Part shown: positions 1 through 15,000 of the stretch, in pieces | How positions within the stretch are numbered: position 1 is the stretch's first letter | Layout of the letters: every line of letters begins with the position of its first letter | DNA from: Halisarca cf. caerulea | Taxonomy: Eukaryota > Porifera > Demospongiae > Chondrillida > Halisarcidae | Direction: 5' to 3' | Assembly (NCBI GenBank): GCA_963170055.1 | Contig: CAUJGJ010000114.1 | Location: 313,901-328,900 of the forward strand | DNA: 15,000 nt | The notes under the pieces: model-generated | Databases searched by the model: none | The model's input: only the letters and a program-made list of their open reading frames with translations | What the model was told of the DNA's origin: nothing | Position numbers and translations under genes: made by a program

Positions 1-668
1 GGAAGTGAACACTTATTGCAAGCTCTGCAACATGCAGTTTAGTCTTAACTGAGAGAACCATTCATCCAGACTTTATGGAGTGGGAGAATAGGGGATAGGG
101 TGTTCATTTTTGAACATTTAAAGTATTGCAATGTTTCAAATGTACAGATAAATTGCCGCACAGTGGCCCCTGCAAGCATTCCTGCCTTTTGGGTGCATGT
201 GTGGACAGAGGAGCTTCCCTTTATTGGGACTTCCAAGCTTATAGGATCTAGAGATGTCTTCACAGAATGGCAGTGCTAAATACTCTGAGGCTGCCCTTCT
301 TTTGAGTGACTTTTCACTGCATGTGAGAGGATTAGTCAATCAGAGGGTGCAAATCAATGAATACACACAATAAGTTGATGTACATGCTAAGATGGTGTGT
401 TAGACAATGATAACACAATGATATATACCAGTCGATAGAGACCACTCACAGGGTGCATGCTCTGCGTATACAGGCAGTCCTTTTACATTCAGACAAGATT
501 CCCGCATGCATCACTGAGCTGGCTCACGGGTGGAACTCCATGTTCTCCCTTGTATGGATTTGCATGTGAACCTGTGTATTGGTGCCAATCTCCATCTTAA
601 TTACCCATTGCATGCAAACAGACTTAAACTTGTATTATTACGTCTCAAGTGTTTATTTCTTCTTGCAG
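1..668 (+). other. Intron or 5' flank, no exon seen
   Basis: This stretch lies upstream of the first recognisable VWC microexon, which starts by completing a split Cys codon. A preceding exon ending in TG|GT must therefore exist. I searched for an exon encoding the usual Gly-Asp...Asp-Pro-Cys half domain and found none, so the exon probably lies left of the window. The stretch ends with a normal acceptor (TTCTTGCAG). Nothing else could be assigned; short open frames here look like chance. Confidence 0.5.
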
Positions 669-8907
<8,239 letters not shown>

Positions 8908-9026
8908 GTAAGTGTCTTAAACTCTTTGGACGGTGCATTGGAAAGCAGGATAGAAAGCAATATGGGAAGGTTAGTCTGCACCTGTGTGCAGAGCTAGAGA
9001 TAGCTGCCTGCCATCTGCCATTTTCC

Positions 9027-9275
9027 GAACAAAACATGAATATGGCTGACCAAAATTGAGTTGGGTCAGCCATTTGGCTGACTACTAAAAACTGGGAGTT
9101 GAGTCTCTGTTATTGGCTATTACAGTTGAGTGTCAATTTGTGCACCAATCTCAAGGTTCAGTACTGAAGATTCCTTATGTACACACATATGTAATCGTAC
9201 ATAATCAGTGATGGTCAGAAATGGCTGACCAATCTTCAAAATGTACTATCAATTTAACACTGGATCAGCCGTTTG
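9027..9275. repeat. Short related repeats around GGCTGACCAA
   Basis: ATGGCTGACCAA followed by a GGTCAGCC/GATCAGCC phrase occurs near 9042-9068 and again near 9221-9270 with different spacing. The GTCAGCCATTTGGCTGAC stretch at about 9065-9082 is itself a palindrome. Probably fragments of a small fold-back repeat. Low confidence. Confidence 0.35.
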
Positions 9276-9307
9276 TCCTAGCAAAGGCTAAATGCTATTT
9301 CTACCAC

Positions 9308-9738
<431 letters not shown>

Positions 9739-10020
9739 ATTCATGCTTGCATGGTATGCACATATAATTATGGTGGTGTTCATGAATCGAGGTTTGTGAA
9801 AGTGTGTGTACATGTGCGCATGTGAACCAACATGTAGCAGCTTTGTACGCTAGTTTTCTACAATACTGTGGTTGTTGGCAAAGTTCATAAGCACCAATCT
9901 GAACATTGTAGCCTCACAAGTGGTATGTACCTGCAACATGACATGGAGTGTGTTTCATGTATAGCGTATCGTATGCAAAATGTCATGTATCTCAATTTTA
10001 GAGGCAATACGTGCATGTGT
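9739..10020. other. No feature seen
   Basis: AT-rich sequence between the GT array and the fold-back element. Short open frames only, with no splice-flanked or domain-like segment recognised. Confidence 0.5.
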
Positions 10021-10440
10021 GTTCACGCGTATACACAGGGTATTTATAACAGCCCGTAAGAAAAACGACAAAATGGCCGTCGGTGAGAAGTTGCACATTT
10101 TCTTGGCGTTTTTTTTTCTAAATACGAATAAATGGTAGTTTAATTTGCATGTCAGATTAAAGTTACACATATGTTAGCTGCTACAAAGTTATATATATAA
10201 TGGTAACTCTTTCTCAAAGGAAGAAAAACAGCGCTGAAAAATGCTGTTCATTACGAACTTTCCCTTTGCCACGGGGTGAAATCATTGAGGATTTTCATGA
10301 ATTTAACATGAAGAAAGGACAAAGTGGCAAACCATATGAAAATCGCTTGGAGAACAGCCGCTAATTTGTGACGTTGAAAATAAGCCACGTCCACAATCCA
10401 AGTAAGCCACGGACGGTTATAAATGCCCAGTGTATATTCA
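10021..10440. repeat. Candidate fold-back/MITE element
   Basis: ATACACAGGGTATTTATAAC (10031-10050) matches the reverse complement of 10416-10435 at 18 of 20 bases. Weaker similarity continues outward on both sides. The inside is AT-rich and encodes nothing recognisable on either strand. No target-site duplication was found, so boundaries are approximate. Confidence 0.5.
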
Positions 10441-10822
10441 CATGATTGAGCTTTCCAACTATGTCCAAGTAGCCTATTACAATCTAGCATGACATGTCCC
10501 CAATAAATTTGCCAAATATATATATGCATAGTTTACACATGCACACATGTATGTTTGATATGTTTTATCTTCTTGTAGTAACCCTTTAATTGTACCGTGG
10601 TTCATATGTAGGGTTACGCGTTAAAAAATGGCCGTCCATACATTATAACCTGCCGTATTTTTGCTGACATAATTACACTATTACGGTATATAAATGTGCG
10701 GATGCATTCATATATCATGAGTACATCCCCTATAAGCAGTTTATGCATCAGATTCATATCAATTCAGTTCTAGATCTGGTATTATGTGATAGTTTGCTTT
10801 TTTGTCTTTATCCTCTTTGAAG
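10441..10822. other. No feature seen
   Basis: AT-rich. Contains AAAATGGCCGTC near 10625, the same phrase as near 10072 in the fold-back element, perhaps a repeat fragment. It ends in a long pyrimidine-rich stretch (TTTGCTTTTTTGTCTTTATCC) that could serve as an acceptor tract for a + strand exon. Confidence 0.4.
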
Positions 10823-10943
10823 CCTGAAAGTAGCATTGTCAGGCCGAGGAACTTCAAGTGCTACGCTTACCCTTGTGGGGAATGAGTGGTCATGGATTGG
10901 AACAGGATTCTGGGATCTGGCCTTCAACAACAATAAAATATAA
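10823..10943. other. Candidate exon, strand ambiguous
   Basis: On the + strand a pyrimidine tract and AG (10821-10822, or 10829-10830) lead into a frame reading ...ALSGRGTSSATLTLVGNEWS followed by WIGTGFWDLAFNNNKI and TAA at 10941. AATAAA (10932-10937) and ATTAAA (10947-10952) could be polyadenylation signals, so this could be a terminal exon, possibly of the VWC gene. If exon 12 ends at 8907 (phase 1), the acceptor at 10829-10830 would keep frame. On the - strand, acceptor TTATTGTTGTTGAAG leads to a 51-nt phase-0 exon (10921 down to 10871) reading ARSQNPVPIHDHSFPTR, closed by GTAAGC. That matches the phase of the - strand gene at 11624-11852. I cannot decide between them. Confidence 0.4.
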
Positions 10944-11343
10944 CCAATTAAAGCAGCTATGGTTTACCAATATATTATTACCAATTTATATTAGCTAGTG
11001 TAGTAATCTCGTGCTATAATAGTGTTGCCTATTAATCATCTGATTTGTACAATGAATCAAATTAATTTTGCATCCGATTCTGGGTTATTCCCAAGTATAT
11101 ATATATGTGCATGTGTGGATGATGTGAGAACAAATGCATGTGTGTGTGGTATATATTGTACAAGAAACAGGAAGTTAGCACAAGCAATAAGTACAGGGAA
11201 CAATAACTTAGTTACGAGCTATAAAAATTATATTAAACTGGATGTTACTAGCATCAATTGCAATGGGATTAGAAATACTGAACACACAGTGAATAACAAA
11301 TAAGTACATGTACTTATGTACTTAATGCTTTATACTAAGTACA
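10944..11343. other. No feature seen
   Basis: AT-rich. A 93-codon + strand frame at about 11022-11303 has no recognisable features and is probably chance. AAGTACATGTACTT near 11304 is a perfect 14-base palindrome. If the - strand gene is read through, this is intron or 3' flank. Confidence 0.4.
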
Positions 11344-11640
11344 CACATTGCTCAACACCGAACACACTCACTGCTCAATACTGAACGCACTCACTGCTCA
11401 ACACCGAGCACACTTAGTGCTCAACACCAAACACTCACGCTCTACACCAAGCACACTCACTGCTCAACGCCAAACACACTCACTGCTCAACACCAAACAC
11501 ACTCACTGCTCAACACCAAACGCACTCACTGCTCAACACCAAACACACTCACTACTCAACACCATGCAAACACACTCACTGCAACACCAAGCACACTCAC
11601 TGCTCAACACCAAGCACACTCACTAGCTGCTTAACACCGA
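11344..11640 (+). repeat. Minisatellite, ~13 units of 23 bp, overlapping an exon end
   Basis: The consensus unit on the + strand is CACACTCACTGCTCAACACC plus AAA. About 13 units vary from 19 to 27 bases; units from about 11460 to 11560 are nearly identical. On the - strand each unit reads TTTGGTGTTGAGCA|GTGAGT + GTG. The right-most unit coincides with the 3' end and splice donor of the - strand exon at 11624-11746 (TTCGGTGTTAAGCAGCTA|GTGAGTGTG), differing mainly by a 4-base insertion. ACTCAC (donor GTGAGT on the - strand) is present 11 times. The + strand 92-codon frame over the array is an artefact. Confidence 0.93.
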
Positions 11641-11746
11641 ATCCTAGCTCCACTCCATTCTCTTTGTATGTCTCAAAAATTGTCTCCTTATGTTGACCAA
11701 TGGTCTGTCCCTTGTCAATGATGATCTCAAACAGCTCCTTACAGTG
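11624..11746 (-). CDS. Exon of unrecognised - strand gene (41 codons)
   Basis: On the - strand, acceptor TTGTTTACTTTCCTGTAG opens a 123-nt exon reading HCKELFEIIIDKGQTIGQHK, then ETIFETYKENGVELGFGVKQ and L. It closes at donor GTGAGT (11618-11623), phase 0 to 0. The amphipathic, Lys/Glu-rich composition looks like a soluble, largely helical intracellular segment. I do not recognise the family. It is separated by a 70-base intron from the exon at 11817-11852 with matching phase. The splice-site quality, the absence of stops and the pairing with the neighbouring exon make coding likely. Confidence 0.72.
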
Positions 11747-11816
11747 CTACAGGAAAGTAAACAACAACAAAACCACTTTGATTGAGAAGAGAATGTTGGC
11801 CTGAAACAAGCAATAC

Positions 11817-11852
11817 CTCAATTAAGTGCGTGGGATTCTCGATCTGAATCTG
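11817..11852 (-). CDS. Short exon of unrecognised - strand gene (12 codons)
   Basis: A 36-nt - strand exon reading QIQIENPTHLIE, bounded by acceptor CGTCTTCTACTCGTTAG and donor GTATTG (11811-11816), phase 0 to 0. It joins the next exon in frame as ...THLIE-HCKELFE. In-frame TAG just upstream is part of the acceptor, consistent with an intron there. TAGCAG at the acceptor is a NAGNAG site, so an alternative start one codon downstream is possible. Upstream exons were not found; they may lie right of the window or beyond the inserted repeats. Confidence 0.6.
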
Positions 11853-12070
11853 CTAACGAGTAGAAGACGTTGACAAAATTAGTAAACCTCGACTCGTTAT
11901 GATTATAATTATTGCCAATTAGTATAAAATAAACTTCAAACCAACGATCAATTATAAAGAAGACATTGTATCATAACAACAATATAAAAACCATTTGAAT
12001 ATAACAAAAATTTAATGATGTAGGAATAAAATCGTTAATCATGGATATGAAAAAGCACTTGAGCAATTAG
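11853..12070. other. AT-rich stretch, no exon seen
   Basis: Probably intron of the - strand gene. Low complexity AT with no open frame or repeat that I can assign. Confidence 0.5.
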
Positions 12071-12445
12071 GGTAGGGTTGTTTGCTACACAGGGCTGAAC
12101 TGGCATAGGGATCGAGTCATTCATATATAGGGCTAGACAGGCATAGGACTACATAGATATACATAGGGATAGGCATACATAGAGCTAGACAGACATAGAG
12201 CTAGACAGAGGTGGATTGGACTGGCCCGGGTACAGTGTGGAAGCTCCTAAATCCAACAGCTACAATATAACTAATGCAGGATGTAGGAATCTCCACACTG
12301 TATCCAATACAATGTACCTCTGTCTAGCTCTATGCCTGTCTAGCTCCACGTATGCCAAACCCTATGCCCTATAGCCTATGCATGTCTAGCCCTATGTATG
12401 TGTATCCCTATGCCCGTCCAACCCTGTGTAGCAAACAACCCAACC
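12071..12445. repeat. Long imperfect inverted repeat (375 bp) with tandem sub-units
   Basis: The left end GGTAGGGTTGTTTGCTACAC (12071-12090) is the near-perfect reverse complement of the right end (12426-12445). The arms, roughly 165-175 bases each, stay similar almost to the centre, where ACAGTGTGGAAGCTCCTA faces TAGGAATCTCCACACTGT. Both arms contain repeated GGGCTAGACAGGCATA-type units (CATAGGG, GCTAGACAG), with differing copy number and phase. Such a structure is typical of a fold-back or non-autonomous DNA element. No target-site duplication could be matched and no coding capacity is present. Confidence 0.85.
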
Positions 12446-12941
12446 TCAGTTATCAAATTTTATCCTTACATTTTTTTTTCATTTTTAGATGGCTTCTATA
12501 TGGTTGATGTCCTTATATATTTGTTTTGTTGTAAATGATAGGTTATAGGTAGCGGTTGCCATGCAACACCATATATCCACATAACAGATATTTCGACCAA
12601 AATAATGTCATTGTTTTACATCTTTGTGACTAGCTAGAGGTTGGCCAAGAAACCACTAGGGCAATGGCCCTATACGGCCCCTGGTGTCTCCTACATGCCT
12701 GAGTATTATATTTGTGTATAGGTCTAGCGAATTGATCAAGTAATGGGAAAACTAATTTTGAAATCACAATTTGAAGGCTTTTGCACCAAATTTGGCTATC
12801 AGCTTCCGAATAACGACCATTTTGAATTCTGAAGTTGCATGTGACTAAAATTGCATAAGATCACGTTTTTAAAATGGTAGAGCTCATGGTAGATCTAGAA
12901 GTAGAAATGATCAGTTTCTAGTACATAATATTATTATCCAT
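12446..12941. other. No gene seen
   Basis: AT-rich with a short GC-richer patch at about 12640-12700 containing CCACTAGGGCAATGGCCCTA, which has dyad symmetry and may be a repeat fragment. The last 8 bases (12934-12941, TTATCCAT) are the left target-site duplication of the hAT element. Confidence 0.5.
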
Positions 12942-13465
12942 TAGTGTTGTGCGATTAAATCGATTATTAGATTAATCGATTTGTCACAAATCGTAATCGT
13001 TGCAATCGATTGCCATGAGAAATCTACAATTACTTGAACAAATTGCAAAACAGCATAGGACATGGATAAAATATAGAACAACTGACACTGAGCATGTGCA
13101 GTTAGATAGCACTGAAATAGAGTGTGGAAAATGGCTGAAGAATCTGAGGACCTGCTAGCAACAGCCAATTTAAAACCTCTCAAGAATAACACCAATGACA
13201 TTATCGCTGCTCAGAGAACATGTCTGGACACTGAAAACACATCCATGTTGTGTTTTTTGGCTGAAAACTTGTATGATGTACTGATTGTGGTGGATACTTT
13301 TTAAAACAGATCTCAATTTGATGCTGCGTTTTTAGACTTTTAGCTTTTCTTTTTAGTTTGATTACCTACAGCTTTTGTGTTGATTAATCGAAGTATCGTG
13401 ATTACTTTCACTGTTGATTAGTAGTAATCGGCAATGGTGATTTTTTCATTAATCGCACACCACTA
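12942..13465 (+). mobile_element. hAT-superfamily element, internally deleted (524 bp)
   Basis: Terminal inverted repeats are TAGTGTTGTGCGATTAA (12942-12958) and the reverse complement of 13449-13465 (TAGTGGTGTGCGATTAA), 16 of 17 matching. The element is flanked by a perfect 8-bp duplication TTATCCAT at 12934-12941 and 13466-13473, the size typical of hAT insertions. Subterminal regions are rich in ATCGATT/GATTAATCG motifs, as expected for transposase-binding repeats. The interior encodes only a short frame (next entry). It is therefore a non-autonomous deletion derivative needing a transposase in trans. The perfect duplication suggests it is not very old. Confidence 0.92.
13131..13304 (+). 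pseudogene. hAT transposase remnant: N- and C-terminal ends fused (57 codons)
   Basis: ATG at 13131, TAA at 13302-13304. It starts MAEESEDLLATANLKPLKN and ends AAQRTCLDTENTSMLCFLAE plus NL.... The ending resembles the conserved C-terminal dimerisation region of hAT transposases (R..L....V.ML.FL..NL), as known from the family. The zinc-finger BED domain, the catalytic core and most of the dimerisation domain are absent. I infer a single internal deletion joined the first and last parts of a transposase in frame. No activity is expected. Confidence 0.65.
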
Positions 13466-13473
13466 TTATCCAT

Positions 13474-13854
13474 ACATAATAAGATACTCATCTTACCAAT
13501 AATATTATATCATTTGTTTGATGATATCATCAGTAATGATCAAGTGGCCAGACTGGTTTCTTAAAGCTTCCTACGGGCCTGATATTACTGATAGCAAGTA
13601 CAAGCCAGCGTAGCCCAAGTATGCATAGATCTATATAGTATAACAAACCACCGTATCTTGTTCTTAGACAAGCATTTTTGGTGAATTGACTTTCAAGCCT
13701 AGTGGCCCTACATCCCATGCATTATTTTACACGGGTTGTAAGTTTATTAATTTGTGGTTTGAATTATTTTAAGTTATTTTCAGTGACAACTTGCTCACAA
13801 GTGAACATAGCCTATTGATCTGAATATTCTTAAAGTTTCACTGAAACCTAGCAC
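13474..13854. other. No gene seen
   Basis: Contains a 62-codon - strand frame (13530-13718, MGCRATRLESQFTKNACLRT...) without recognisable domains or splice context. GGCCTGATATTACTGATAGC and ATGATATCATCAG give local dyads. Possibly degenerate repeat. Confidence 0.4.
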
Positions 13855-14316
13855 ATGAGAGGGACAACATACAGGGTTTCAAATCAGAATGTGACATGTG
13901 TTTTCTCACATGACTGTCTCCTACAGGCAACCTTAATTATCTATTTTATCAACATGTTGCCAGAGAATGGATCATTTCTCACAAGCCTTCAATCAATATG
14001 TTGCTCACTCCTAGAAAGAATCACCATTTCACATACACTGCATGAGCAACATTGTTGCCACAACATGTTGACTGACTATAATATTAATCGTGTTGCCAGT
14101 AGTACGTGTGGAATCTATGCTTCAAGTAAGCATGCAAATAGCTTAATTGGTGTTTTCCTGCACGTGTCTTGCATGGAATCCTATAAGCGACACACATTGC
14201 TAAGCCTTAGGATGAATCCAGTTTTAGCCTGTTTACTAATACTACCCTTAAAGTTTATAAAGCTGTTTACTTATTCAATACAATTTGTGTTGCTACACAT
14301 CCTTCGATGTATGTAG
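13855..14316 (+). other. Unrecognised open frame of 153 codons
   Basis: ATG at 13855, stop after 14313. It is the longest frame in the window not caused by a microsatellite. It reads MRGTTYRVSNQNVTCVFSHD... and contains several Leu/Ile-rich stretches near its C-terminus (LLILPLKFIKLFTYSIQFVL), which could be read as a hydrophobic segment. It is Cys- and His-rich in the middle. I recognise no family. In an AT-rich background a frame of this length can arise by chance, and the CAACATGTTG palindrome occurs twice inside it. Confidence 0.2.
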
Positions 14317-14356
14317 GATCTCTATCTATATAATATTATTATATAATACATATGTC

Positions 14357-14358
<2 letters not shown>

Positions 14359-14405
<47 letters not shown>
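14359..14405. repeat. (TA)n microsatellite
   Basis: About 23 TA units, flanked on both sides by further AT-rich palindromic sequence (TAATATTATTATATAATA near 14330). Confidence 0.97.
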
Positions 14406-14408
<3 letters not shown>

Positions 14409-14650
14409 ATGCATATTATATATATAGGTCTGCATGTGCAGGTTTGCATTAGTTAATTTAATGATGCATGAATCAGGAGATACAACTAGCATACTGTACA
14501 GGGAGTGTTCCATATCAACAATGATAGCAATCCCTAAGGAGATTCAATTAGTGGTCAAAATACAATAATTATAGGTTAATGCATAAATCACAGCTTCCCC
14601 CCCCCCCAAAAATTTTCATCCTAGGTAGAACCCTGTATATATATATGTAT
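14406..14650. other. No gene seen; poly-C run
   Basis: AT-rich, with a run of about 12 C followed by A residues near 14596-14612. Nothing else assignable. Confidence 0.5.
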
Positions 14651-14700
14651 ACAACGGGTATAGTAGGCGAATAAAATGGCTGCTGGAAGAAAGCAAGACT

Positions 14701-14950
14701 TGATATTCGGTTTCCATAGGGGTTTTATTCTTCAGCTTTCGAAGTATTTTTCGCCTTCGATCGTTGCAATTTTGAATCAAATTCACTGCATTTTGGCAGA
14801 GTTAAAGTCACAGTATAATCCTTCAGAAAAAAGAGCCGTGGCTGAAACTGCAATGATGCAGAGAATTTTCTTTAAGATTGCAACAAAGGTGAAAAATACA
14901 AAGCTGAAAGATAAACTGACCCCTTTGTAAACCTGATACCATTGTTGCAG
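14701..14950. repeat. Fold-back repeat (two ~110 bp arms)
   Basis: The left arm 14701-14808 resembles the reverse complement of the right arm 14840-14950 at roughly 70% by eye. Shared stretches include GGTTTCC/TACA.AGGGG, TTCAGCTTT, TATTTTTC.CCTT, GTTGCAAT and CACTGCAT/CTCTGCAT. An 84-codon frame from ATG 14676 to the TAA at 14928 crosses both arms (MAAGRKQDLIFGFHRGFILQ...) and matches nothing I know. A third arm of the family lies at 6731-6840 in the VWC gene. Boundaries are approximate. Confidence 0.6.
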
Positions 14951-15000
14951 TGTCATAACATATTAATTTTGATAAACCGTCATATATTCTCAAGTATAAT

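Noticed and set aside
11022..11303. 93-codon + strand frame with several Cys (YICACVDDVRTNACVCGIYC)
   Set aside because: The Cys come from a GTGTGTG-rich stretch, there are no matching splice sites with the VWC phases, and the rest is low-complexity.
11348..11626. 92-codon + strand frame with repeating LNTKHTHCS/TAQHQTHSL units
   Set aside because: It is the translation of the 23-bp minisatellite. The unit is not a multiple of three, so the frame drifts between units, and the real coding signal nearby is on the - strand.
11344..11640. Possible CRISPR array
   Set aside because: The units are contiguous with no unique spacers, and the context is eukaryotic.
12934..13473. Considering the 13122-13304 frame a host gene starting upstream of the ATG at 13131
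   Set aside because: It lies wholly inside an element with hAT TIRs and a target-site duplication, and its end resembles hAT transposases, so it is a transposon remnant.

Overview
The window looks like nuclear DNA from an invertebrate animal. It has no bacterial operon structure. Coding sequence is in short exons with GT/AG splice sites, and the spaces between are AT-rich and full of (CA)n/(GT)n microsatellites, fold-back elements and one hAT-type DNA transposon remnant. The secreted, cysteine-rich VWC domains point to a metazoan. The compact introns and general texture would suit a sponge or another early-branching animal, but that is an impression and no marker in the window proves it.

Main gene, + strand, 669 to at least 8907: twelve exons of a multi-domain von Willebrand factor type C (VWC) protein, open at the 5' end and probably at the 3' end. 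They encode the end of one VWC domain, four complete VWC domains and a different cysteine-rich tail. The layout is strictly modular. A 149-179 nt exon carries the CC-containing end of one domain plus the start of the next. It ends inside a Cys codon (TG|Y), and a 31-46 nt microexon completes that codon. Each microexon plus long exon pair is one frame-neutral module. Introns hold (CA)n arrays, a (GT)n array and two diverged copies, in opposite orientation, of one interspersed repeat (2215-2600 and 7368-7725).

Region 8908-11340: no secure exon except one ambiguous 120-base segment (about 10823-10943) that is open and splice-site-flanked on both strands. It also holds a 430-base (GT)n array and a fold-back repeat at about 10021-10440.

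Second gene, - strand: two clear exons at 11817-11852 and 11624-11746, separated by a 70-base intron, all in phase 0. The protein is not recognised. The 5' splice site of the second exon is the last unit of a 13-unit minisatellite (11344-11640). The minisatellite units look like tandem copies of that exon-intron junction, so about ten extra GTGAGT donor-like sites lie in the intron.

Region 12070-15000: mobile and repetitive DNA. It contains a 375-base inverted repeat built partly from short tandem units, a 524-base internally deleted hAT element with a perfect 8-bp target-site duplication, an unrecognised 153-codon open frame, a (TA)n array, and a fold-back repeat at the right edge with a related arm in an intron of the VWC gene.
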